Assembly (NCBI GenBank): GCA_949317995.1
Contig: OX439049.1
Span: forward strand, 15,004,395-15,068,394
Origin: Acholoe squamosa
Lineage: Eukaryota > Annelida > Polychaeta > Phyllodocida > Polynoidae
DNA: 64,000 nt
Reading direction: 5' to 3'
Shown here: one piece after another, positions 12,431 to 24,323 of the stretch
Numbering within the stretch: position 1 is the stretch's first letter
Layout of the letters: every line of letters begins with the position of its first letter
Notes under the pieces: generated by a model
Told to the model about the DNA's origin: nothing
Databases searched by the model: none
Seen by the model: the letters and a program-made list of their open reading frames with translations, nothing else
Made by a program: the position numbers and the translations under genes

Positions 12431-12679
12431 AGACGCAGCAGAATTTATACAGTCAACTTTGTTTTAGAGTAATTCTATTGCAATACCTTTGTAAATCAGT
12501 GTAGGATACTGGTTAATCAGGGTTGATCGATCAGTTTTGATTGATGTTCTACACCACTGGTCAGGAGTGGTCTCTCCCCGCACCTTGTCAGAGTAGGACC
12601 TCTCCTAAAGGTGAACACATGCACTGCAACCTAGCACACTGATTAGCCACTTGCTCATATGATACTGCAGCTCAGCATC

Positions 12680-13150
12680 GAAGGACCCAGTGGGCACATT
12701 AATGTTGATTCAGCATTGAAACAATTTTTGCAGATGAACAGTTGATTCTTGGTTTAGATATTATCGAATTTGAAAGTTGACACCACATATTCAAATCAAC
12801 TGTGATTCAACATCAAATCATAAGTGCTGATTCAACATTTGTGTTTCTATGTTGATTCAATATTGTTTCAAAAGTTGAAACAACACTGATACATGTAGTA
12901 GTTAGGCAATTCTTTGTTGACATGTTAATGTTGAATCAACATTGAAATCGGTATCATTGATTTGACATGACAGATCAATGTTGAATCAATGTTGAATTGT
13001 GAACAATATTTCAGCATCGATATGTCAACTGTTGATCTGATGTTGAAATGGTGATGGTTGACAAAATTTATTTGGAATGATTGAAAAGGTGTTGAAGACA
13101 GGTTGATCAAAACTATCAACACAATATCAACCAGTTGGTAATGTTGATGA
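12680..13150. repeat. Degenerate ttgattcaacatt repeat block
   Basis: Imperfect copies of tgttgattcaacattgaaac and its inverse recur every few tens of bases, giving self-complementary sequence. It begins near the words agtgggcaca, and similar words end comparable short pieces at 46150-46255 (gtccactgg) and 57520-57592 (gcccactgg). This suggests a dispersed non-autonomous family. Confidence 0.55.
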
Positions 13151-14847
13151 AATTGTTAATGAGAGCGACTGATTCCTGACAACTCAAGGGACATCCCACT
13201 CAGAAGGCCATGTTCTGTTCCAGCTCTTTCACCATCCTGGTCCAGCCAGGGGGTCCAGGCCCATTGAATCTCGACCTTCACCAGGACTTTTTTCAGCAAA
13301 GACTGCTGTGCAACAACTGATCACCCAGCTTCTAGTGGTTTACCTCTAACCCTAAGTTATCAGCAGCCTCCTTAGTATTCCTCCTGCAGTTTTCGCAAAC
13401 TTCTCTGAATGCTCCTCGTTTGTCTGTTCTGTGGCTCCCTGCTGGGGTAGTGTGCTTTTCAGGTGACTCTTTGAATTATCCCTCACTACTGGTTGCTATA
13501 TAACTATTCCCTCCTAGGATAGATCAACTAAGCTGGCTCTTCTGCCCCCACCTTATATGTCTTTGAGCCTTTGTCTATCCTCAAATTCTCTCCCTCCGTT
13601 TACTGGCATGCCTTACCAACTTAGGCAGTTGGAGGTATACACTATCTAGTCAGTTGCCTGGGCACATTCTCAGGAGGCCCTCCCCAGGATGGGTGAATGG
13701 CATCAGGTTAATAGTTGGACACATCTGATGCACATCTTCCTTGGGATAGCCTTCTAGTTGCCTGTCCCTCATTTCTGGGCTTAAGTGGACAATATGTTAA
13801 AGACTGGGACCATACAGCCAGCCAATTGCCATGGTGCATGGAGCTCTTTTGGGCACCCCCTTATAATACCAGAGCAGTATAGAGTGAGCTTCTAGAACAT
13901 AGTTTGGTTAAGGGCAAATTTTGGAGGAAAGGGACTACGAGGGGGGGGGGGAGAAAACTCATGTGCCTTCCCTCAGAGCATCTCAACTGAAGATGCTGCC
14001 CCCTGGTGTTTTACATTACAGTTGCATAATTTAGTGGCGCATGATAATAGCAACGTCAAACAAATCTAGCAATCTCGAAGCAGATCCTTTCAGAGGTACA
14101 TTTTTAAAGTCTCTCTGAAACTACCAGTCAGATCTTAACATATGACCTGAAGCCCATGGGGAGTACCATTTAGATCTGCAGTCGTAGGGAGATTTCCCTT
14201 ATCAATAACCACTGGAAGTGTGCCGATATCTCTGAACCGAGATCCAATATGGCGACCATTGCAGATTTACTGGCGACTTTTGAGGTTATAAAACGATTTA
14301 CCAAGCAAGTGTAGGGGCTCATAGATCGTGATATAGTGTGAGCGTCTCCCTCGAGAGGGCGTCTCAAGCGGTGCGCCCATCACCGGTAGTCACTAGAGGT
14401 ATCCTCGACCCCTGGTCTCTGCGGGGTGGTGGCAGCACTGTTCGCCTCGTCCCAGCTCCTACCTGGGGCCGGGGAAGGCATTAGTATGGCTCTAGCTGTC
14501 GACAGAGTCGGACCACTTTTACCTGAGCTTACATTACAGTTAAGCAGTACACTTCGAGGTAGATGTAAACCATATACTGTAATAAATACGTGCCAGTTGC
14601 ACTAACCCGAGATCCCTTGTCTGGTCTTAACTTCGAACTGGTCAAGACATTGATTCGAACCATTACACAAGTAAACAAAGAACACCTCAAAAGCAAAGTA
14701 TCAGGAACTAATCAAGTTGAAAGTGAAACAAAGTGAAACACCCCTAAAGTATTAGAATATTTTTGTTTAAATGTCAACATATCATGTCGAGTTAGCTGGC
14801 ACATCCCTCACTTCTTCATAGCCTGAAAATTTTGCTTCATCTGGTAC
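13151..14847. other. Interior of the fold-back element, no recognised gene
   Basis: No convincing coding frame. The part 13180-13990 is less AT-rich and may be an old transposon body. The part 14000-14670, with AATAAA near its end and TG...CA-like limits, could be a solo LTR, but no matching flanking duplication was seen, so this is only a possibility. Confidence 0.35.
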
Positions 14848-15775
14848 CCCAAGGGTACCCCACTCTGAAGCAGTCACAAATTGAACTTTTCTAACCAGCG
14901 ATCTAGCAACCCATTTTTATATATAGTGTAACCAAAATGGCAGGACCCCACACTCCAGGGTGGTGACTAAACAAGGATCCCACATCCCAGGATCAGAAGG
15001 TGTATGAACCAGGAAGGTGTCTGTATTGTCTAATTCTCATGATCTTAATGGGACAGGTCTTATTTAGTTCTGTGTGCATAATTGCGCACATGATATCCCA
15101 GCATGTATTAGGGTCCCTGCTATAATAGAAGTTGTGCAAGTCAAAAGACTTAAGTGCTTGATGAAAATCATTTTTGACATAGTACCTGTATGATCTCCCA
15201 ACAAATTAGATACTAGTCATGTTTAAAAAATACATATCCTTATCCATGCACCTGCCTACCCCTTTTTACACAAATTTATATTGATCTATATTGATGTACC
15301 AATTCCATGATATCAGTGATATCACCAACATGCGCACTAAAATGACAGGACCCCACACTCCAGGGTGGTGACTGAACAAGGATCCCACATCCCAGCAGCA
15401 GAAGGTTTATGAACCAAAAATGTGTCTGTATCAAGGGAACATTATAGATATTTACCTGCATGCAGCAATGTCTAATAACAATTCAATTCTTGTGGTCCAC
15501 ATTCATACAACAATAGTGAATTAAATTTCTGGCCCTTTTCTCATCTGAATTAATGTACACTTGAGTATTACCATCCAATAATATGTCAGTTAATGAAAAC
15601 TAAAAAAAAAAATGAGAATGTTGATTGAGAGCAGACTTTGGGTCTATGAGTAACATGAAAAGTGATGTATGTATGTTTTTATTCCTGTCATATAGAGCCA
15701 ATACCTTAATTAATGTGACCAGAACCTTAGGTTAATTGGGTCACAGAAACAGGCAAATTGTATACTAATCCCTGC
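14848..15775 (+). repeat. Direct duplication, copy 1
   Basis: The sequence from about 14858 (taccccactctgaagcagtc) through 15770 is repeated at 17909-18715 in the same orientation with few substitutions. An internal repeat occurs within it: the words gaccccacactccagg and aacaaggatcccacatccc appear at about 14945 and again at about 15350. Confidence 0.85.
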
Positions 15776-15844
15776 AGTGCTGAAGCTTTGAAGTGGGGAA
15801 TAATGAGATCTGCAGGACCTTATGGCCTGCAAGGGGAAAAACAT

Positions 15845-16430
15845 TTCTTATAGACTGCACTCCACACAGTATGTGTATGCAAACTGAGGACATGGCCACA
15901 TAGTGTATGCCAATAGAGGATGTGGTATTAGCTAAGGTCCACACACTGTGTGTAGACAAATTGGGGACATGGCCCCACAGTGTGTCTATGCAAAAAGAGG
16001 ACTTGGTCTGAGACACAGCATGTGTACAGGCAAACTGGGGACTTAGTCTAAAATATACTCCATGCAGTATGTGTAGGCAAACTGAGGACAAAGCCATACA
16101 ATGTGTGTTAAAATAGAAGACTTTGTCTTAGATATCCTCCACACAGTGTGTGGAGGCAAACTGAGGACATGGCCACACCTCCTCCTCCCATGCAGCAGAA
16201 TTTATACAGTCAACTTTGTTTTATCATTTGACATATCACTGCTGAACAATATTTCAGCAGTGAAAAAAGGGAGGCTATGGGCTTGGGCATCAGCGATGAC
16301 CTTGAAAAAAGGTTATAAACATGATTTCTAGTGTGTCAACAAAATGTCCCCAATTTGACCTTAAGAGACTTGTGCTGTGTGTGAAAAATCAGCGCAAAAT
16401 TCCACTTTCTATAGTATAAAATCCTAGCCT
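15845..16430 (+). repeat. Second block of the gaggacat minisatellite plus duplicated tail
   Basis: Bases 15845-16180 are degenerate units of the minisatellite at 11.1-12.4 kb. Bases 16195-16225 repeat the unusual string near 12440 (agaatttatacagtcaactt). The part 16275-16390 resembles 10530-10640, and 16330-16560 is duplicated at 17690-17908. Confidence 0.75.
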
Positions 16431-16789
16431 ATTTAGGCTGACCATATAATTCATTAAGTGTTGTATAATGGTAGATGTAGTATTTGAATAGACTTAGGCA
16501 CAGGGAGGTGATAGGAGGCCGGGAGGTGGTGATAGGGTGCCAGGAGAAGGTGAGGGAGGCTGGGGGAGGTGAGCAGAGACCAGGAGAAAGTGATGGGCAG
16601 CCAAGAGAAATGAGGGAGTGACTGGGAGAAGATAGGGGAAACACTCGGGAAAATAATGAAACTTAAGCAGCAGCAAACCCCCCCTTCTCCATCTGCAAGA
16701 GCTTGATGTAATAGGAATAAATCAATTGCTCAAAATTTGGTAATGACACTGTATTTTTGCATGAAGATCATGAACAGATTAAATACACT

Positions 16790-17300
16790 GTAAATACATT
16801 GTGCATTCTGTTCAGAATTACACATACTTACAATATTTTTACACTAGCATTTGGTAGGGTGTACCCCATTGGTGAAAGCAATACAAATTCTATTGAAAAT
16901 TACACATATTTATATCACTTTTACAGCAGAATTTTGAAGAGTGTGAGCAAACGGTAAATTCATTGCAAACTCTGGCGAGAATTACACATATTCTCATTAC
17001 CTTTACACCAGCATTAGCAAGGTGAAGGAACGCAAATGTCAGTGCATGTATTTACATCACCTTTAAATCAGCTTTACAAAGAGTGTAATTCCATAGTAAA
17101 GTAATACATATTTTGGTGACAATTACACATATTTACACTACCATCACATCATCATTACTAAGGGTGTAAAACCAATGGAAAATGCAATGCAAACTTTGGT
17201 GACAATTGCACATATTTACATCACTTTTACTTGAGATTTACAAACAAATTAAATGTATGTAAATATCGTTCAATGTAAAGGCCAGGTAAATAGTATGTAA
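16790..17300. repeat. Degenerate tandem repeat, about 80-bp period
   Basis: The words aattacacatatttaca and relatives recur at about 16813, 16899, 16979, 17042, 17119 and 17203, with spacings of 63-86 bp and shared linkers such as caaactttggtgac and tcacttttac. This is an old minisatellite in the centre of the fold-back element. Confidence 0.7.
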
Positions 17301-17689
17301 ATCCTGAGCACAATCTTTACACAGAAATGCGACCTTTACATTTTGTAAAGCCCATATCTCGTGCAGTGTGTATAACAGAAGGGGAAACTACATAGCTTCA
17401 TCTACAGAAATATTATACTCTGTGTTAATCAGAGCGAGTTATTATCTGTTACATTCTGTACTAGATTGTAGTTAAGTACATGACGTGACTATGTTTACTG
17501 CACCTCTATATTGACCTGGCTATTCATTTTTCACTTTCAGTATCTCAACATTTATGTAATGATTATCTAGCCTTTACTCAGAAAATGGAAGAAAAAGACA
17601 CAATTAGCCCTATCACTTTAGTGGCCACACATACTAAATTCAGAATGATTAACATGCTGAGGCTTTTCAAAGAAGGGTTATGACTGTTT

Positions 17690-18715
17690 AAGTGTGTCAA
17701 CAAAATGTCCCCAATTGACCTTAAGAGACTTGTGCTGTGTGTGAAAAGTCAGTGCAAAATTCCACTTTCTATAGTATAAAATCCTAGCCTATTTAGGCTC
17801 ACCATATAAATCATAAAGTGTTGTATAATGGTAGATGTAGTATTTGAATAGACTTAGGCACAGGGAGGTGGTAGGAGGCCGGGAGGTGGTGATAGGGTGC
17901 CGGGAGAAGGGTACCCCACTCTGAAGCAGTCACAAATTGAACATTTCTAACCAGCGTTCTAGCAACCCATTTTTATATATAGTGTAACCAAAATGGCAGG
18001 ACCCCACACTCCAGGGTGGTGACTGAACAAGGACCCCACATCCCAGGAGCAGAAGGTGTATGAACCAGGAAGGTGTCTGTATTGTCTAATTCTCATGATC
18101 CTTATGGGACAGGTCTTATTTAGTTTTGTGTGCATACTTGTGCACATGATATCCCAGCATGTATTAGGGTCCCTGCTATAATAGAAGTTGTGCAAGTCAA
18201 AAGACTTCACTGCTTGCTGAAAATCATTTTCAACATAGTACCTGTATGATCTCCCGACAAATTAGATACTAGTCATGTTTAAAAATACATATCCTTATCC
18301 ATGCACCTGCCTACCCCTTTTTACACAAATTTATATTGATCTATATTGATGTACCAATTCCATGATATCAGTGATATCACCAACATGTGCACTAAAATGA
18401 CAGGACCCCACACTCCAGGGCGGTGACTGAACAAGGATCCCACATCCCAGCAGCAGAAGGTATATGAACCAAAAAGGTGTCTGTATCAAGGGAACATTAT
18501 AGATATTTACCTGCATGCACCAATGTCTAATAACAATTCAAGTCTTGTGGTCCACATTCATACAACAATTGTGAAAAGTGATGTATGTATGTTTCTATTC
18601 CTGTTGTATAGAGCCAATACCTTAATTAATGTGACCAGAACCTTAGGTTAATTGGGTCACAGAAATGGTCAAGTTGTAAACTAATCCCTGCAGTCCTGAA
18701 GCTTTGAAGTGGGGA
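17690..18715 (+). repeat. Direct duplication, copy 2, with a fused junction
   Basis: Bases 17690-17908 repeat 16330-16560 and then switch at gggagaaggg|taccccact (about 17909) into a copy of 14858-15770. The two source segments are in the opposite order in the first copy, so the junction looks like a template switch or an unequal recombination between short GGGTA-type identities. Confidence 0.8.
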
Positions 18716-19049
18716 GGGACCCCACAGTACATGGTGAGGACTGACTAAGACCCCATAAGCCAGTGGGAGGACTGACATAAATATGTCTTTGTCCTTCCTA
18801 CATTAGAGCTGTCAGAGAGTAGAGCAGAGAAAACATACAGCAGTTGTTCATGCATATCTTCTTAAAAGTTGCATGATTATTCTTCTGTGTCTTTGACTGC
18901 ATATTACCTTAATCTTGGTTTTAGGTTCAGAAGAAAATTTTGTACAGTACATCAGAGCCATCTAAATGTTTTCTCTTCTGCAGTTCCTCCTATATATCCA
19001 CTCACTCCCAAGGGGAACCTTATAACAAGGACTCCCTTTACAATGAAAA

Positions 19050-19560
19050 TCTAATTTTGGATATGTCATCGGTTTGCTCAGAGTATGTATACACTAGTTT
19101 TCTTTTTGCAGACGCGCACTGTATTAGTTTGTATACACACACTTTATGGACCTTATCTTTAACCAGGTCCTGTATTTGCCCACATGGTGTATTAATGTCC
19201 TCTATTTGCATACACTGTTAGATACCTGTTTCTATCATCTATAACTGTTATCTTCTCACTATTATTAGTCACCTTACTATATCCTGTCTACCCTTTCCTT
19301 TACAAACAATTCTCAGAACTCATCTTTAATAGTAACTCCAACACATAGAGTTTAACAACACATACTGTGTGGCCATTTCCTCAGTTTGCAAACATATACT
19401 GTATGTCCTCAGTTTGCATACACACTCTGTTGTGGCTAAGTCCTCAGTTTGCAAACACACTGTGTGGAGTATATCTAAGATCAAGTCCTCTATTCACATA
19501 CACATACTGTGTGATTATGTCCTCAGTTTGCATACACATTGTTTGAGTCACCAATTTGTT
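19050..19560 (-). repeat. Inverted arm of the minisatellite
   Basis: Units reading tcctcagtttgc and cctctatt(t/c)..cata are the reverse complement of the 11.1-12.4 kb units. They are more decayed than the left arm and flanked inward by unrelated AT-rich sequence. This forms the right arm of the fold-back element. Confidence 0.8.
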
Positions 19561-20219
19561 TGAGCACATGGGTAGGTAATAATGTCTTGGTTATTTAAAA
19601 AACAGTCTATTCTTCATAAATAGACTGAATACTCTTGTGTTTAGGATCAGAAAAGTAGATATAAGATAGCTATTCGAATTGTACAAATGTCCTCACTTCG
19701 CGTATGAAACACTGGCCATGTCCTCAGTTTAGGCACATCATACTGGTCTACTTGGGAGCATCAGAGGCCAGTTTGGTATTTTGCACTATAACTGTTTACT
19801 GTTTAATGGGAGCTAAAATGGACTTGTGCTCTAAATTGAACCCGAATTAAGTGAAAGCTGGGTGAATGTAGGAATGTCCCCACTTTGGAGGAGTGTGCAA
19901 CAGTGTCCCCAATTTGCTGGTTACACCTGTATGTGTGTGTGTGTGGGGGGGGGGTTAGGGTTGACAGCCCCCAGCTAGCTCTGACATGTCTGTAACTGCA
20001 TCCTGAGGCATGGTAAAGTGTCAGTGGAGGTAATCTAAGTTGTAACCCAAAAAAGAAATTACATCTATTGATTAAATAACTATTGATTAATGTGTATTAG
20101 TAATCATATTACACATTGAAATAGAATCTGATATTTATTTTCACCAGCAAACACTAAGCATAGGGTATAGGTTAGGCAGGGGTGAGGAGGAGAGGGGTGT
20201 GGATCTTGTTCAGGATAAA

Positions 20220-21960
20220 GAAAATCGAAAATTCGCGAATTTAAATACACGCGAAAAAACATTTTACTGCAAATTCTCGAAAATATATACACGGGAAAAT
20301 ATCTACGTTTACAGTATGCAAGGTAACATGGTGAAAAATGAATATAATATCAAGTGTCGGGTTGGATATCATTTTGAATTTAGAATTGATATTTTGGTAT
20401 TTTCACTGTCTTCTTATCAGGTGTTACTCTGGTATCTTAGATCAAAGGGATAGCCTTTATGACCATGGTAATAATTATATCCGCACATCTGAAGTTAGAA
20501 TGAGCAGTTTTAATTGTTTTCTGCACAGGATTGATTTCTGTCATACCTGTAGCCATCACCACTTGACTTTAAATGGGTGTAACAAAATTAACACTGACAA
20601 TTTAGACCTGTTTAGACATCAAGGAGGCTCATCTACCCTGCAGGGAACTTGATGCGGATTAACCCCAATGCCCCACTTAAGCCATGTATAATAATAAGCC
20701 GAGGAGGACAGAGTAAGAAAGTCAGCTGCCTTCAGTCAGGCTCAATATGTGTGTCAAGATGAATTCCCCTGCAGTGCTATTCAAGTTGGGGTATACATGT
20801 ACATTGAATATGATGACCTCCCTTGGGGTAACTGGGTTATATACCTGTGGTACATATATACCTGTATGTGGGTGGATGTACATACATTTTGTTGGGGTAC
20901 TTATAATGGCTGTCTGTGGCTGGCTGTTGACAGGCGTCGTGTGTGACCATCTAAGGACACGCATTTAATGTCTACTACCATCAGTACCAAGTGTATAAGG
21001 TGCACACAACATAAATAAAACACACCCCAAACTCAATAGCTGTTTCTATGAAATGCAGCATCGGGTGATAGACATTTAATACTATTCCATAGTATATTTA
21101 AATTCTGGCATACAAAGATATAGAAATTATGATCTCAAAAATGAAAAAAAAAACACCACATTGATATCATCATATTCAAGCAATGCCAATCTAAAAGTGG
21201 GTCATATATAATTTAATTGCTGATATTCTCCATACAATCCATACCTCAATGTATACAGGAATGCTGTTATACATACATGGTATGTTGTGTCTGTAAGGAT
21301 GGACTGGAAATACTACACATTCAACCAACTGGTGCATTCAAAACTAACTAACCAATACGAGATGGCACTCTAGACATGAACTTTGCATTATAACCGTCAA
21401 TATAGAGACAGCAGAAGAACCACCAACCACAACTGCTATGAACAGCTACTTTTAATCCTTTAAGGACTGCATATTACTCTTTGATTGGCATGATGCATGA
21501 ATGCAGCCGAGGTGAGTAACTAGATTCTGCTGTATTTAAGCACCATGTTGATCCCATGGGACATGTATTGCTGCATCATTCAGATCAAGGAGCATTCATT
21601 CTGCCCATATAGGATTGAGAGGGTTGAAGGGTCACTGCAGGAAGCATTGTACCCACCCCCGTCTCTGGGGAGGATTATGCCGTGTCTGGTCCCCAGCCTC
21701 TTATACCTGGATAACCTCCCCATGTACACAATGGCCTCTTTTTGCTGCTGCTACCCCCTCTTTGTATACAGCATATATAGCGGAGAAATCAAGCAGTGGA
21801 CTAGAAAGACTTATATCATGAAGAGGGAAAAAGGTTCTATAGAAGCTCAAACGTGAGGAAGGCTGAGGCACCTGTGGATGTCTACCATTAGTACCTCAAA
21901 TGTATCCTCTAATGAATTTTGAAATTATTCGAGATTTACAGGTCTGTAAGTTGAGGTATA
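20220..21960. other. Spacer with one good dispersed palindrome
   Basis: No gene is supported. The patch at 20225-20310 is rich in CGCGAA/TTCGCG words. A copy of the dispersed palindrome family lies at 21484-21552 (gatgcatgaatgcagc, then ggtgagtaact). The remainder is AT-rich. Confidence 0.5.
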
Positions 21961-21995
21961 ATTAAGATTATAAGGAGGGAACCTAGTGTTTCAGG

Positions 21996-21997
<2 letters not shown>

Positions 21998-22057
<60 letters not shown>
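21998..22057. repeat. (TA)n microsatellite
   Basis: About 60 bp of uninterrupted TA dinucleotide. Confidence 0.95.
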
Positions 22058-22058
<1 letters not shown>

Positions 22059-22158
22059 CAGTACACCCATGAAACAATATCTATAAGGCAATCATGTCCA
22101 TAAATATAGTTGCAAATTACAATGCACAACAAACGGCCAATTTCTATTTATATCATAG

Positions 22159-22164
22159 TTTATT
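22159..22164 (-). other. Probable poly(A) signal of the 22.5-kb gene
   Basis: AATAAA on the minus strand, about 370 nt past the stop codon. The paralogue has AATAAA about 380 nt past its stop inside the same local word (agtttattca on the plus strand), so the site appears conserved between copies. Confidence 0.6.
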
Positions 22165-22531
22165 CAGTAGAAAATAGTACAATGATATATGATCAGCTAG
22201 TAAAATTCTATGGTTTGAGTATTTACATCACCGGGCATAGGGACTAGCTGCATTTACTGTATTCAATATTACCACATACTTATTGTAAATGCTGTGTCAT
22301 AACTTTGCATTATCTTGATGAGGCTAAAAAGCCTGGCTGTTACCTAAGACAGCCTGATTATCATGTCAACATAAATATTATCAACAAATATCATGATAAG
22401 GGATTCTCAAATGTATATGAGTATTATATTTTTCAGTCAGCTATTCGATTCTTCTTTCTCTCATACATCTACTAAATATCAGCAAGAAAGGTTAATAATT
22501 AATGCCATTGTCCTAGCTATGAGAAAGATTC

Positions 22532-24319
22532 TTAGACCTTTGCAAAGCCAATGTCAAATACATTGGGGTCATTGTCAGGCCACTCCCACGGCTTAACAAT
22601 GGGTTTGATTTCCTCCATGAAGTCAAGTACATACTGGAGTTGTTCGAAGCTGAGGAAGTTGCAGATGGTGAACCGTACGACGCTCTTTGAGCGAGGTGAG
22701 GCAGGGTAGAAGTGAGGGCTTGGGTAGATATGTGCCTTGATAAACATGTCATACACCTCCTTAGCAAAGTCAACCTTTCCTACAACAAATGGAATGATGT
22801 TGGTCTTGGCACTCTGTACATAGAGTCCATTGTAGCCACGCTCCATGCAGCCATTACGGAAGAATTCAATCTTGGCGTTGAGCTCGTCTCTGCGCCAGTT
22901 GTCATTTTTGATGATCTCGAGCCCACGGAGATGGCGAGCTGCCACACATTCTTGGGGAGCCAGACTGAAGATGGGCATGGAGCCCATGTAGGTGAGCAAA
23001 TGTTTGCCTTCATCGGTGTCATCATTAAAGATAATGAGGCCAGCACCAGAACCAAATGCCTTACCAAGAGATGTTGTACGGAAGGGGACATCCTTCTCCA
23101 GACCCTTCATCTTAACTAATCCTTCACCCTCTTCACCAAAGATACCTAGGGCATGGGCTTCATCAGCAATCAATATACAGCCATGCCTCTTGCAGACATC
23201 TACCATATCTTCAATGGGAGTGATGGTACCAAGGGCACTGTACACAGTGTCGATGCAGACTACGCCGGGTCCATGTTCCTTGATAAGCCTCAGCAGATCG
23301 TCCACACTGTTGTGCTTGAAGTACATGGCATCATTACGGCCAGCAGCTCTGGCACCCAGTGGGAAGGTGGCATGGGCATACTTGTCAATGTAGATGGGCA
23401 TAGGGTTCTCACAGAGAATGAGCTGGAGTACGTTGATGTTTGACTCCGTACCTGAGTTGGTCATCATACATTTACTGGCACCCAACCATTTGGCTGCCTT
23501 CTCTTCAAACACTCTGACAAGAGAGTGCTGGCTACGTGGGTAGCATGCAGACCTGAAAATGGGGAAAAGCAAAATTACTACTAAAATTGCAGACCATATT
23601 CTAATGTTTCAATGGATTCTAACTTGTCCTAATGAAATTTAGTGGATACAAATATCTAGTTTCAAGTGGCATGATTATTGGGTTCCACCCATGATTCTTT
23701 TCCCCAGCAAAACAACGATGTCCAGCAAGTCAGGGATTCCTGAATGTCTATATTGGAATACTATTTGACCGCATTGCTAAACAAACTGGAATATTCATAA
23801 CTTGCTTTGCTTAATGGAATGAAAGTGATTAGGTGGCCATTTTTGACTTGCTGAAAAAAGTGGGTTTTTACCTCCATAACCCCCATAGATTCTAATGTTG
23901 TCTATTTTAGAGAAGATTGTGTCATTCAATATGCATTGCTCTGAATTTATAATTAAAATCAAATGCAAGAACCAAAAATGTACATACCTGTTGAAGCTAA
24001 TGCGACCATTTTTAATGACGTATTCTCCCTCAATACGGTTCAGCTCTGGGTGTTCTGCAAGGGCCAGGTAGTCACAACTGGAGAAATCATGGTCGCCCCT
24101 TGACACATCGTGGTGCATGAGGTCGATGTCATTCTGGTGGAAGGCCCCGGCCAGGTACTGGGAGAGGAAGCGTTGTTTGCCTTCACCATACAAGTCACGT
24201 TTCTCTGTCTCTGCAGCTGTAGACTGGCTAACGGCAGGTTGTGATACCTTGATCTGCCGTGAGATGGCAGCACAAAGCTGGCTGCTGGGCCTCACTGCAG
24301 CCCTGAGTGTACTGAACAT
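22532..24319 (-). CDS. CqsA-like PLP-dependent alpha-oxoamine synthase, copy 1 (450 aa)
   Basis: Two coding exons, 24319-23988 and 23552-22532, join through a GT-AG intron splitting an Arg codon (phase 2) to give 450 residues. Residues 1-30 are Arg/Ser/Ala-rich without acids, as in a mitochondrial presequence. The fold-type I core follows: CDYLALAEHP (about 82), MTNSGTESN (141), YAH with the PLP-stacking His171, HGPGVVCIDTVYSALGTITP (204), DEAHALG with Asp241, and SLGKAFG with the Schiff-base Lys275. The family (ALAS, KBL, BioF, serine palmitoyltransferase, CqsA) condenses an amino acid or related amine donor with an acyl-CoA. The YSALGTI(T)P pattern is closest to bacterial CqsA as I recall it. 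The substrate is unknown. The start is preceded by a splice acceptor and CACC, so a 5' non-coding exon lies upstream. An upstream in-frame Met (24346) lies in that intron. Confidence 0.9.
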
Positions 24320-24323
24320 GGTG

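Larger units (their letters stand above)
10426..19927. mobile_element. 9.5-kb fold-back element inserted in a GT microsatellite
   Basis: The ends are perfect 24-bp inverted copies (10426-10449 and 19904-19927; each reads inward from GGTGTAACCAGCAAATTGGG). GT-rich repeat lies immediately outside both ends in the same orientation, as if a GT tract had been split by insertion. Inverted similarity continues inward: the stretch around 11000-11100 (attcagtctattta, gaagaatagac) recurs in inverse orientation at 19565-19660. Both arms carry the same caaactgaggacat minisatellite in opposite orientations. Long inverted arms made of tandem repeats are the hallmark of fold-back/TU elements, known from sea urchins and flies. 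No transposase frame was found inside. Confidence 0.7.

Noticed and set aside
13995-14671. Possible solo LTR (TG...CA limits with AATAAA)
   Set aside because: No matching short duplication on both sides and no second copy in the window, so kept only as a remark.
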